Below are positions 16,543-23,222 of a DNA stretch of 39,847 nt, piece by piece. Position 1 is the stretch's first letter. Every line of letters starts with the position of its first letter. Location of the stretch: contig CAKTOX010000017.1 of the NCBI GenBank assembly GCA_934590355.1, forward strand, positions 1 through 39,847. Reading direction: 5' to 3'. The stretch comes from an uncultured Oscillospiraceae bacterium. GTDB lineage: Bacteria > Bacillota > Clostridia > Oscillospirales > Oscillospiraceae. The notes below the pieces were generated by a model that was not told the DNA's origin, made no database searches, and saw nothing but the letters and a program-made list of their open reading frames with translations. The position numbers and the translations under genes were made by a program.

Positions 16543-16572
16543 ATTTTAGCAAAATTAAAAGCACGCTGTCAA
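16543..16572 (-). promoter_or_regulatory. Promoter of the MarR-ABC exporter operon
   Basis: Minus-strand consensus -35 TTGACA (16567-16572), 18-bp spacer, -10 TAAAAT (16543-16548). The -35 box sits in the loop of the hairpin at 16557-16584. Confidence 0.8.
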
Positions 16573-16584
16573 TAGCGTGCTTTT
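16557..16584 (-). terminator. Terminator of the upstream small membrane protein gene and/or MarR operator
   Basis: Perfect 11-bp inverted repeat AAAAGCACGCT / AGCGTGCTTTT with a 6-nt spacer, followed on the minus strand by TTTTAATTTT. Placed 28 bp past the stop at 16612 it makes a good terminator. Overlapping the -35 of the MarR promoter it would also be a suitable operator. Confidence 0.65.
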
Positions 16585-16611
16585 AAAGTTCACAAATGTT
16601 TAATTTTTTGC

Positions 16612-16983
16612 TTATTTTGCGAGTCGTGCAAGTGCCGCGTGACCGGTCATGGTGCCCGCGAGCGCGAGAGAATATATCCTGTGCCACTGCATCTTCTTTT
16701 TCTGATCCTTGGTCATGTGGCAGGCGGCAATGAGGACAAAGCTCACGGCATAGGCTGCCGCGCCGCTTATGACGACCGCGGGTGCGGTTTTCTTCGCCTT
16801 CATGAGACCGGCTGCAAGATGCGCGGACGCCGCGAGAAAGAATACGCCGCTTATGGGCTCGTGCGCCTTCATGAGCTCGGCATTGAGCTTGTGCATTTTC
16901 ATTTTGCGCAGCGGATACTTCACCGCAAGACCGCAAAAGCTCGCGGCGGAAACAGCGCCGGTGAGCTTTTGGAAATTATTCAT
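16612..16983 (-). CDS. Small four-helix membrane protein with two H-x13-H pairs
   Basis: Product of 123 aa, not matched to a named family. Four hydrophobic segments are visible (about 7-21, 42-60, 68-88, 102-118). Histidines H41 and H55 lie in segment 2 and H101 and H115 in segment 4; each pair is separated by exactly 13 residues, the spacing of the bis-histidine haem ligands in cytochrome b and ferric-reductase helices. A haem-binding membrane protein is therefore a reasonable inference, but no haem protein family signature is seen. ATG at 16983 follows TGGAGGTAAACACG; an 11-codon longer frame lacks such support and runs into the -10 box. Single gene with its own promoter. Confidence 0.78.
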   Translation of the reverse strand: MNNFQKLTGAVSAASFCGLAVKYPLRKMKMHKLNAELMKAHEPISGVFFLAASAHLAAGLMKAKKTAPAVVISGAAAYAVSFVLIAACHMTKDQKKKMQWHRIYSLALAGTMTGHAALARLAK

Positions 16984-17014
16984 CGTGTTTACCTCCATTT
17001 TCTTCAGTGTGTCC

Positions 17015-17043
17015 ATGATACCAGTCTATGCAACTAAAATCAA
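17015..17043 (-). promoter_or_regulatory. Promoter of the small His-pair membrane protein
   Basis: Minus-strand -35 TTGATT (17038-17043), 17-bp spacer, -10 TATCAT (17015-17020), about 32 bp upstream of the ATG at 16983. Confidence 0.6.
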
Positions 17044-17120
17044 CAAGAAAATAGACGGTCAAATTATACGCCGCAGAACAAAAACTTTATTCCGATTTTA
17101 CGAAAAAGCAACACTTGGTA

Positions 17121-17129
17121 TGCTATAAT
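17121..17129 (+). promoter_or_regulatory. Extended -10 promoter of the NagD-like phosphatase gene
   Basis: TGCTATAAT, an extended -10 (TGnTATAAT), without a good -35 at the normal distance. About 35 bp upstream of the ATG at 17164. Confidence 0.6.
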
Positions 17130-17163
17130 GGCGATATGACAAAGGAAAGAAGGTTTTAGATAT

Positions 17164-17955
17164 ATGATTAATTTCAACGAAAAAAAGGGCTTCATATGCG
17201 ATATGGACGGCGTCATCTATCACGGAAACCGCATACTTCCGGGCGCAGCGGAGTTCATACAGTGGCTTCAGGAGGAGAAAAAGGACTATCTGTTTTTGAC
17301 CAACAACTCCGGCTTCACTCCGCGCGAGCTCGGTCAGAAGCTGCATCGCATGGGGCTCACCGTGCCTGAGGAGCATTTTTACACGAGCGCCCTTGCGACA
17401 GCGGCGTTTTTAAAGGAGCAGGCTCCGGGCTGCTCGGTGTTTGCCATCGGCGAGGCGGGGCTTCTCAATGCCCTGTATGACGTTGGCATAACCATGAACG
17501 ACGTGAACCCCGACTATGTTGTCGTCGGAGAAGGCAGATCGTATTCGCTCGACACACTCACTCAGGCAACGAACCTCGTACTCGGCGGCGCGAAGCTAAT
17601 CGGCGCAAACTCCGATGTCTCCGGTCCCATAGAAAACGGCATCGCCCCTGCCTGCCGCGCGCTTATATCCCCCATCGAGATGGCGACCGGCACCCGCGCG
17701 TACTTCTGCGGCAAGCCCAATCCCCTCATGATGCGCACGGGTCTGCGTATGCTCAACTGCCACTCCGCCGACGCCGTCATGATAGGCGACCGCATGGACA
17801 CGGACGTCATATCCGGCATGGAAAGCGGCATGTCCACGGTGCTCGTGCTCTCCGGAGTGTCAAGCCGCGCAACGCTCGACAACTACGCCTACCGTCCGAC
17901 CGCCGTGCTCGGCGGCGTGGGCGACATAGTCAAGGCCGCAAAGAACGAAAAATAA
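17164..17955 (+). CDS. HAD-superfamily IIA hydrolase (NagD/AraL-like sugar or nucleotide phosphatase)
   Basis: Cytoplasmic phosphatase of 263 aa. HAD motif I is FICDMDGVIYHGN (D13 nucleophile, D15 acid), motif II TNNSGFTPRE, a type IIA cap in the middle, then motif III region CGKPNPLMM and motif IV MIGDRMDTDVISG. This set and length match NagD/AraL/p-nitrophenyl phosphatase relatives, which dephosphorylate various sugar phosphates or nucleotides; the substrate is not predictable. Start ATG at 17164 follows GGAAAGAAGG. Monocistronic, from an extended -10 promoter to a strong terminator. Confidence 0.93.
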   Translation: MINFNEKKGFICDMDGVIYHGNRILPGAAEFIQWLQEEKKDYLFLTNNSGFTPRELGQKLHRMGLTVPEEHFYTSALATAAFLKEQAPGCSVFAIGEAGLLNALYDVGITMNDVNPDYVVVGEGRSYSLDTLTQATNLVLGGAKLIGANSDVSGPIENGIAPACRALISPIEMATGTRAYFCGKPNPLMMRTGLRMLNCHSADAVMIGDRMDTDVISGMESGMSTVLVLSGVSSRATLDNYAYRPTAVLGGVGDIVKAAKNEK

Positions 17956-17972
17956 GCTCATATAAGCACATT

Positions 17973-18014
17973 AAAAGGCGCGTCTGCGGTTTTTCCGACA
18001 AACGCGCCTTTTTT
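17973..18014. terminator. Bidirectional terminator between the phosphatase and MaoC genes
   Basis: AAAAGGCGCGT / ACGCGCCTTTTTT stem with an 18-nt loop. The 5' A-run also allows use by the convergent MaoC gene, whose stop codon lies 5 bp away. Confidence 0.82.
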
Positions 18015-18018
18015 ACAC

Positions 18019-18879
18019 CTATCTCCAAATCATTCGTCCGTGATCCAAAATTGCTTTGCCGTCGCTGTCCTTTACCATGCGAAACACCGCCTGTTTTTTC
18101 CCCGTCCTCCAGACGTGAAGCGTGAATCGCTCTCCGGGCAGAGCCACCGCTCTGAACTGGTTTTCGATAGACAGCATCCGTTCCGGCTCGCCCGGAAACA
18201 GAGCTTCTATCATCATACGGCAGGCATAGCCGAGGCTGCAAAGCCCGTGAACGATGGGCCGGTCAAAACCGGCTTTCTTGGCAAACGCCGGATCTGCATG
18301 AAGCGGGTATGTATCGCCCGTCAGCCGATACAACAGCGGCGCGGTTTCCGGATATGCGTCGTTGATCTTGCAGTCGGCCTCTCTGTCCGGAATAATGATA
18401 TCGCTCTCCGGCACCTTAGGGCCGCCAAATCCGCCGGACCAACGATTTAAATAGCCCATGGTATTGGTGAACACCCTATCCCCTGCCGCATTTTCGGCGA
18501 TCACGTCAACATTGATTTTTGCGCCCTTGCCTTCACCCCGGTCATACACGGCTGTGATCACTTTTTTCAGATGCAGCTTTCCTTCTGCCGGGATTGGGCC
18601 GTTGACGACAAGCTTGTGATCCATATGCAGCGTCCCGTCCGTGCGCAGCCCTTCGATTTTTCTCGTGGGCATCAGCGGCTGCTCGGAAAAGGGCTCCGTT
18701 CCGAAGGTCGCCGTGCACGGGATAACGCCGAAGGTCGGTACTGCCTTCAGGTTCTTCTCGTAAACATACTCGAGTTCCTCCTGCTTTGCTCCGACGCTCA
18801 AATTATAAAGTATAAGATCTCTCCATGTATAGGAAAAATCCTGCTCTACCGATAAACCTACCGCAGAACCGTCTAACAT
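18019..18879 (-). CDS. MaoC/hydratase-2-type double hotdog protein
   Basis: Probable (R)-specific enoyl-CoA hydratase or dehydratase of 286 aa with the two-hotdog layout of eukaryotic-type hydratase 2. The C-terminal hotdog carries the hydratase motif region YRLTGDTYPLHADPAFA followed by RPIVHGLCSLGYACR. D189 and H194 match the catalytic Asp and His of D-x-N-P-L-H; the middle Asn is replaced by Tyr191. The start is set at ATG 18879, seven bases after GGAGG, rather than 20 codons upstream where no ribosome site is seen. The gene stands alone, with no adjacent fatty-acid or CoA-ligase genes, so the pathway is unknown. Confidence 0.83.
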   Translation of the reverse strand: MLDGSAVGLSVEQDFSYTWRDLILYNLSVGAKQEELEYVYEKNLKAVPTFGVIPCTATFGTEPFSEQPLMPTRKIEGLRTDGTLHMDHKLVVNGPIPAEGKLHLKKVITAVYDRGEGKGAKINVDVIAENAAGDRVFTNTMGYLNRWSGGFGGPKVPESDIIIPDREADCKINDAYPETAPLLYRLTGDTYPLHADPAFAKKAGFDRPIVHGLCSLGYACRMMIEALFPGEPERMLSIENQFRAVALPGERFTLHVWRTGKKQAVFRMVKDSDGKAILDHGRMIWR

Positions 18880-19050
18880 AAGGCTGCCTCCATTTTGTGT
18901 GATACTGTGTTCTTTGATTGTCTTTAAGGGCAATTGCATTGTTGTTATAATATTAACTATTCACAGCTAAGATTTCATCGGCAGATTTTACAAAAACGGT
19001 TTTCTATATGCTTCTCATATTCGTATTTTTTGACTTTCTCTTATAATAAA

Positions 19051-19081
19051 ATCCGCTGCGACCTCGGTAAGACCGCAGCGG
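19051..19081 (-). terminator. Terminator of the EamA transporter gene
   Basis: Minus-strand CCGCTGCG...CGCAGCGG stem (19053-19081) followed by ATTTTATT, about 40 bp past the stop at 19120. The rest of 18880-19119 is AT-rich; I could not place a convincing MaoC promoter in it. Confidence 0.7.
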
Positions 19082-19119
19082 AAGCTGAATAATCGTATCG
19101 GTTTTCGGTTAATTGAGCG

Positions 19120-19533
19120 CTATAAGACCATCAGCAGCGTGCCCGCGCCTATCAGGACGCAGCCTATCAGCGATTTAGGCGTGAACTCCTCATGCAGAAA
19201 AACGAACGCCATAACGAGCGTGATCACAACGCTCAGCTTGTCGATGGGAACGACCTTCGACGCCTCGCCGATTTGCAGCGCGCGGTAGTAGCAAAGCCAC
19301 GACGCACCCGTAGCAAGCCCCGAAAGGATAAGAAACAGCCAGCTTTTTCTGCCGATCTGCGCTATCCCGCCCTGTGAATCGGTGAGGAAAACCATTCCCC
19401 ATGCCATTGCGAGAACGACCACGGTCCTTATCGCGGTTGCGAGATTTGAATTGACCCCGTCGATACCGACCTTCGCCAAAATCGACGTGAGTGCTGCAAA
19501 CACTGCGGACAGCAGCGCAAGCACAAACCACAT
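19120..19533 (-). CDS. EamA/DMT-family half-size transporter
   Basis: Small membrane protein of 137 aa with about five helices, equal to one EamA repeat of the drug/metabolite transporter superfamily, so it probably works as a homodimer. Family marks: LSAVFAALTSILAKVGI in helix 1, ASWLCYYRALQIGEASKVVP at helices 3-4 (the YYxALxxGxxxxVxP pattern), then HEEFTPKSLIGCVLIGAG. Start ATG at 19533 follows GGAGATGAGGC. Substrate unknown. Single gene ending at a hairpin terminator. Confidence 0.87.
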   Translation of the reverse strand: MWFVLALLSAVFAALTSILAKVGIDGVNSNLATAIRTVVVLAMAWGMVFLTDSQGGIAQIGRKSWLFLILSGLATGASWLCYYRALQIGEASKVVPIDKLSVVITLVMAFVFLHEEFTPKSLIGCVLIGAGTLLMVL

Positions 19534-19580
19534 AATGCCTCATCTCCTCTGTTGTTGCCCTCACCATACCACAAAACGCA

Positions 19581-19622
19581 AAAAAAATCCACCGCGATCA
19601 ATGAGGTCTCAGTGGACTTTTT
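19581..19622 (-). terminator. Terminator of the GNAT gene, a diverged copy of the tRNA-Ser terminator
   Basis: Minus strand: AAAAAGTCCAC pairs with GTGGATTTTTTT around an 18-19-nt loop. The stem AGTCCAC-(C/T)G ... CGGTGGA matches the terminator after tRNA-Ser (20188-20228). Confidence 0.75.
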
Positions 19623-19631
19623 GGCAGAGAA
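19622..19631 (-). repeat. Possible relic of the tRNA-Ser 3' end
   Basis: Minus strand reads TTCTCTGCCA directly before the GNAT terminator, against TTCTCCGCCA (20232-20241) before the terminator of the intact tRNA-Ser. With the following AAA/ATT and AGTCCAC stem this makes an imperfect direct repeat bracketing the GNAT gene, as left by integration at a tRNA 3' end. Confidence 0.45.
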
Positions 19632-20222
19632 CCGTAATTTTGATAGAAAGCCGTCAAGGGGGGCAGTTCTCACCATTGCACAACATTGGGGAAAAGAATA
19701 TGGCTGTGCCATGCCATTACATAATCTCTTTCCCCGGCAGCTTCATCAATGCCCTTGCCTTGGATTTCAAACCCTTCTCTTTGATAAAAAGCTATTGCCC
19801 GTGTATTTTTTTGATATACATTTAAGAGCAATTTGTTTCTTTTCTCTTTTGCATAGTTCAGCAAAATTTTACCTATACCCTGAGACTGCATTTCGGCAGA
19901 AACAAAAATGCCCTCAATGTATTCGTCACTCAGCCCTACAAAGCCCTGTATTTCCTGCTTGTCCTCGTAAACATAGACAGTTGCCTGTAATAGCAGTTCT
20001 TTTACTACCTCAAAATTGCTTTTCCAATATTGCGCGGGGATAAAATAATGTGTCTTTATATTTGTATCTAACCATATATCTGCAACTATATTTATATCCG
20101 CTTTTCGTAATTCTCTGATCATAACGGTGATGCTCCTTCAAGTCCCGATTTGTCGAAATCATAGTACCATAATGCAGACTGCTAAGCAAGAAAAGTCCAC
20201 CGCAATTCTATCAAAATTACGG
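19632..20222. repeat. 17-bp perfect inverted repeat flanking the GNAT gene
   Basis: CCGTAATTTTGATAGAA occurs at 19632-19648 on the plus strand and at 20206-20222 on the minus strand, the latter inside the tRNA-Ser terminator loop. The GNAT gene lies between the two arms. Confidence 0.75.
19670..20122 (-). CDS. GNAT-family N-acetyltransferase (YjaB-like), probably acquired
   Basis: Acetyl-CoA-dependent acetyltransferase of 150 aa. The acetyl-CoA-binding motif A is IFVSAEMQSQGIGKILLNYA (Q-x-x-G-x-G), followed by LLLNVYQKNTRAIAFYQREGFEI (motif B with the N..A..FY..GF pattern). The overall order resembles E. coli YjaB; acceptor substrate unknown. AAGGAG lies about 10 nt before ATG 20122. Its base composition is clearly more AT-rich than its neighbours, and it sits beside tRNA-Ser between repeated terminator/tRNA-end sequences, all pointing to horizontal gain. 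No integrase or transposase remains nearby. Confidence 0.88.
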   Translation of the reverse strand: MIRELRKADINIVADIWLDTNIKTHYFIPAQYWKSNFEVVKELLLQATVYVYEDKQEIQGFVGLSDEYIEGIFVSAEMQSQGIGKILLNYAKEKRNKLLLNVYQKNTRAIAFYQREGFEIQGKGIDEAAGERDYVMAWHSHILFPNVVQW

Positions 20223-20228
20223 TGGACT
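20188..20228 (-). terminator. Terminator of tRNA-Ser
   Basis: Minus strand AGTCCACCG ... CGGTGGACT (20194-20202 with 20220-20228), 17-nt loop, then TTTTCTT. It lies 3 bp after the tRNA CCA end. Confidence 0.8.
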
Positions 20229-20231
20229 AAT

Positions 20232-20324
20232 TGGCGGAGAAGGAGGGATTTGAACCCTCGAACACCTTATGGGTGTTACACGATTTCCAATCGTGCGCGC
20301 TCGGCCGGACTACGCGACTTCTCC
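20232..20324 (-). tRNA. tRNA-Ser (anticodon GGA), CCA encoded
   Basis: Acceptor arms GGAGAAG / CTTCTCC, discriminator G, encoded CCA. The anticodon arm CACGA-TTGGAAA-TCGTG gives anticodon GGA, the variable arm AACACCC...GGTGTT is long as expected for class II tRNA-Ser, and the T-arm contains GGTTCAAATCC. The length without CCA is 90 nt. It has its own promoter and terminator. Confidence 0.96.
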
Positions 20325-20359
20325 GAGTATAAAACATATTCAAATGTCTGAGCCTGTGT

Positions 20360-20388
20360 ATTATAATTCAATTCTCGCACAAAGTCAA
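20360..20388 (-). promoter_or_regulatory. Promoter of tRNA-Ser
   Basis: Minus-strand -35 TTGACT (20383-20388), 17-bp spacer, consensus -10 TATAAT (20360-20365), about 30 bp before the tRNA 5' end. Confidence 0.85.
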
Positions 20389-20438
20389 GTATTTTTTACG
20401 CCATATGCGGAAAACTGTTTTTGAGGGGAGTTGAGCGC

Positions 20439-21473
20439 ATGAAAGCGATAATCATGGCGGGCGGCGAGGGACGCCGTTTGAAGCCCGTGACGGGCGATAC
20501 GCCCAAACCGCTGGCGATGCTTTGCGGAAGACCTATTATGGAACACATAATCCTGCTTCTTAAAAAGCACGGCATCACCGATATCTGCTGTGCGCTGAAA
20601 TACCGAGCGCAGGACATCAAAAGCTGCTTCGGAGACGGCGAGAGGCTCGGCGTGAGGCTTCAATACAGGATCGAGGAATCGGCGCTCGGCACGGCGGGCG
20701 GAGTGAAAAACTGCGCGGATTTTTACGGAGACGAGGACTTTCTCGTAATCTCCGGCGACGCTGCCTGCGATTTTGATCTGTCCGAGATGATGGCGGCGCA
20801 CAAAAGCCGCAAGGCTACCGCGACGATAGCGCTGTTTCCCGAGTCAGAGCCGCTGCGCTACGGACTTGCGCTGTGCGACCGCGAGGGCTATATCCGCTCT
20901 TTCATAGAAAAGCCCGACTGGGGGCGCGTCGTGACAAATCTCGTGAACACCGGCATTTATATCCTCACCCCGCGCGCAATGCAGCTCGTGCCGCAGGGCA
21001 AAGAGTTTGACTTTGCAAAAGATCTGTTCCCCGCCCTGCTCGACGTCGGCGAAAAGCTCCTGGGCTTTCAAGCCGACGGCTACTGGTGCGACATTGGCAC
21101 ACCGCGAAGCTACTACGAGTGCTGCGCCGACGCGCTTGCGGGAAGGCTGAATATAAATTTCGACGGCGACTTTGAAGCGGCGCAGGAGTGCCCCTCCGCG
21201 AAGCCCCGCTCGGGCATGGAAAACGCCGACTGCGTCTGCTGCGACCGCGCACGGCTCATGGACAGGATAAGCTGCGCATTCCTCGGTCTCGGTGCGGAAT
21301 ATTCCGACGGCTTTCTGTTTCGCGGCAGGGATTACGAGCTGCGCATCGAGGCCCTGCCCGACAGTGCCGCAGTGAGAATATCCGCAAACGCCTCGGACAC
21401 GGAGACGGCAAGGCAGCTCATTTCCTCGGCCTCGGTTCTCGTTTGCGAGCTTGAAAAGCGGCTTGATAATTAA
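20439..21473 (+). CDS. Sugar-phosphate nucleotidyltransferase with a phosphomannomutase-like C-terminal tail
   Basis: Residues 1-237 form a complete nucleotidyltransferase domain: MKAIIMAGGEGRRLKP with TPKPL (nucleotide site), LGTAGGVK, ISGDAACDFD (metal/sugar site), FIEKPDWG and YWCDIGTPRSYY. It should make an NDP-sugar, most likely GDP-mannose or a glucose nucleotide, from the sugar-1-phosphate. The normal partner of this subtype in Clostridia is a left-handed beta-helix plus a phosphomannomutase in one chain of about 800 aa. Here only about 107 further residues remain, and the last ~55 (from YSDGFLFRG) look like the final domain of a phosphohexomutase. This suggests an internal deletion in frame. 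ATG 20439 follows GGGGAGTTGAGCGC. Confidence 0.83.
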   Translation: MKAIIMAGGEGRRLKPVTGDTPKPLAMLCGRPIMEHIILLLKKHGITDICCALKYRAQDIKSCFGDGERLGVRLQYRIEESALGTAGGVKNCADFYGDEDFLVISGDAACDFDLSEMMAAHKSRKATATIALFPESEPLRYGLALCDREGYIRSFIEKPDWGRVVTNLVNTGIYILTPRAMQLVPQGKEFDFAKDLFPALLDVGEKLLGFQADGYWCDIGTPRSYYECCADALAGRLNINFDGDFEAAQECPSAKPRSGMENADCVCCDRARLMDRISCAFLGLGAEYSDGFLFRGRDYELRIEALPDSAAVRISANASDTETARQLISSASVLVCELEKRLDN

Positions 21474-21491
21474 GCGCTCCTATTATATAAT
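21463..21491 (+). promoter_or_regulatory. Promoter of the LUD/YugP/cupin genes
   Basis: -35 TTGATA (21463-21468, in the last codons of the preceding gene), 17-bp spacer, consensus -10 TATAAT (21486-21491). AAAGGAG and the ATG at 21524 follow. Confidence 0.78.
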
Positions 21492-21523
21492 GACCACAAA
21501 GGTGATATGAAAGGAGCGTACAT

Positions 21524-22120
21524 ATGAATATTGAAAAAACGATAAAAAATCTTGAAGCGCGCCGATTTGCGGTGCGGCATTTTGCGACCGGCGACGATGC
21601 GTGCAGATATCTGCTGGGCGAGATAAAAAACACGAGCGTCGGCATCGGCGGCTCCAAGACCGTCGATCAGCTCGGGCTTTTCGACAAGCTGTGCGAAAAC
21701 GGCAACGATGTATTCTGGCACTGGCGCGAGCCGGGCTTTGAGACCCTTTACAAGGAAAATGCCGCGAAGGTGTTCATCTCGGGTGCAAACGCCATCTCCG
21801 AGGACGGCGAGATAATCAACATCGACGGCCGCGGCAACCGTCTTGCCGGTCAGGTTTTCGGCGAAAAGACCGTTTATATCATAGCCGGCACTAACAAGAT
21901 CTGCCCCGACTTTGAATCCGCCGTTTTCCGTGCGCGCAATATCGCCGCAACGCAGAACTGCAAGCGCTTTCCCGCAAAAACGCCCTGCAAGCTCGACGAC
22001 AAGTGCCACGACTGCCGCTCGCCGGAGAGGATCTGCAACGCGATGCTCGTGCTGTGGGGCCCGATGATGGACATGGAAAAGGTCGAGGTCGTGCTGATAG
22101 ACGAAGAATTGGGGATGTGA
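21524..22120 (+). CDS. LUD-domain protein (LutC/YkgG/DUF162 type)
   Basis: Cytoplasmic protein of 198 aa. The LUD fold is marked by VGIGGSKTVDQLGLFD near residue 40, an internal VFISGANAISEDGEIINIDG segment, and GRGNRLAGQVFGEKTVYIIAG. Relatives function with LutA/LutB in lactate oxidation, but those partners are absent here and many Clostridia carry this stand-alone form of unknown role. Five cysteines in the C-terminal part (C146, C155, C161, C164, C171) could hold a metal or Fe-S site. AAAGGAG lies 7 nt before the start. Next gene starts 3 bp after the stop. Confidence 0.88.
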   Translation: MNIEKTIKNLEARRFAVRHFATGDDACRYLLGEIKNTSVGIGGSKTVDQLGLFDKLCENGNDVFWHWREPGFETLYKENAAKVFISGANAISEDGEIINIDGRGNRLAGQVFGEKTVYIIAGTNKICPDFESAVFRARNIAATQNCKRFPAKTPCKLDDKCHDCRSPERICNAMLVLWGPMMDMEKVEVVLIDEELGM

Positions 22121-22123
22121 AAA

Positions 22124-22825
22124 ATGTATATCGACTGGACGTATATAGTCCTCGTGCTTCCGGCAATGCTTTTTGCGATGTGGGCAAGCGCGAGGGTCAA
22201 CTCCACCTTTGAAAAATACAAGAAAACGCGCAACGTGCGCGGCATGACCGGTGCCGACGCCGCGCGATGGGTGCTTGACCGCAACGGGCTCAGAAATGTT
22301 CGTATCGAGCACATTCAGGGCTCGCTGACGGACCACTACGACCCCTCTGCCAACGTCGTGCGCCTGTCCGATGACGTTTACTCGAGCACCTCGACGGCTG
22401 CCATCGGCGTTGCCTGCCATGAGGTCGGTCACGCGATACAGCACGCGACGAACTACGCGCCCGTCAAGATTCGCACGGCGATAGTCCCGATCACGAACAT
22501 CGGCGCAAAGCTCTCCGTACCGCTTATCATAATCGGTCTGCTGCTCTCATCGATGGGTGAAGTTTTCGTTATGATAGCCTATATCGGCTGTGCACTTTTC
22601 GGACTTGTCACGGTGTTCCAGCTCGTGACGCTGCCGACGGAGTTTAACGCCTCGTCGCGCGCGCTCAAGACGATAGAGGAAACAAATCTTTTGCAGGGCG
22701 AGGAGCTCAGGCAGGCAAAGAAGGTGCTGTCCGCGGCGGCAATGACCTACGTTGCGGCGCTTGCCGTCTCGCTCGCGCAGCTCATGAGATTTCTTATAAT
22801 AGTCGGCGGAAGGAGAAACGACTGA
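22124..22825 (+). CDS. yugP: YugP-family membrane zinc metallopeptidase
   Basis: Integral-membrane protein of 233 aa. The first helix is at about 6-22; the zinc-protease motif CHEVGHAIQH places H99, E100 and H103 as active-site residues; three more helices follow (about 128-150, 150-172, 208-228). The N-terminal part MTGADAARWVLDRNGL and the segment LPTEFNASSRAL are family typical and the latter may provide a third ligand. It probably cleaves or checks membrane proteins; natural substrates are unknown. Three bases separate it from the LUD gene and one from the cupin gene. Confidence 0.92.
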   Translation: MYIDWTYIVLVLPAMLFAMWASARVNSTFEKYKKTRNVRGMTGADAARWVLDRNGLRNVRIEHIQGSLTDHYDPSANVVRLSDDVYSSTSTAAIGVACHEVGHAIQHATNYAPVKIRTAIVPITNIGAKLSVPLIIIGLLLSSMGEVFVMIAYIGCALFGLVTVFQLVTLPTEFNASSRALKTIEETNLLQGEELRQAKKVLSAAAMTYVAALAVSLAQLMRFLIIVGGRRND

Positions 22826-22826
22826 T

Positions 22827-23177
22827 ATGATAAAGAGAAACAGTGAGCACAAACTCGATACTGCCGAAAACGTATTCGGCGGCAGCGGCAAGGTGCACTT
22901 TAAGCGCATAATCGAAACGCCCGAGGAGCTTTATGATAAGGGCAGAGTGTTTTCCGTTGCAACGCTTGAGCCGGGCAGCGAGCTCGGCTGGCACATACAC
23001 AAGGGCGACGGCGAATACTACTGCATCATATCCGGCGAGGGCGAATACAGCGACAACGGCAGCATCGTGACCCTTTATCCGGGCGACACGGCGTTTTGCC
23101 CCGAGGGCGAGGGTCACTCGATAGCAAACAGGACCTCCGAGCCCCTCGTGTTTGCCGCGCTTGTTATATATAAATAA
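22827..23177 (+). CDS. Single-domain cupin protein
   Basis: Small beta-barrel protein of 116 aa. Cupin motif 1 is seen as GWHIHKGDGEYYCIISGEGEY (H..H......E......G) and motif 2 as YPGDTAFCPEGEGHSIANRT (P.....H..N), giving a likely two-His/Glu/His metal site. Cupins range from isomerases to dioxygenases and sensors, so function is open. It starts 1 bp after the YugP stop, with AAGGAGAAACGACTGAT upstream, and a strong terminator follows; it is the last gene of the LUD-YugP-cupin unit. Confidence 0.9.
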   Translation: MIKRNSEHKLDTAENVFGGSGKVHFKRIIETPEELYDKGRVFSVATLEPGSELGWHIHKGDGEYYCIISGEGEYSDNGSIVTLYPGDTAFCPEGEGHSIANRTSEPLVFAALVIYK

Positions 23178-23190
23178 ATATGATTTTCCA

Positions 23191-23222
23191 AAAGACGGAG
23201 CCACGCGGCTCCGCCTTTTTTT
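23191..23222 (+). terminator. Terminator of the cupin operon
   Basis: GACGGAGCC-acgc-GGCTCCGCC stem preceded by AAA and followed by TTTTTTT. Confidence 0.88.

Noticed and set aside
19632..20222. GNAT gene as a transposon cassette
   Set aside because: The 17-bp inverted repeats lack target-site duplications that I can see, and no transposase is present; the right arm is part of the tRNA terminator, so attachment-site or terminator recombination fits better.
20127..20351. Plus-strand small ORF reading RRRRDLNPRTPYGC-like sequence
   Set aside because: This is the antisense translation of tRNA-Ser, a known kind of spurious protein.
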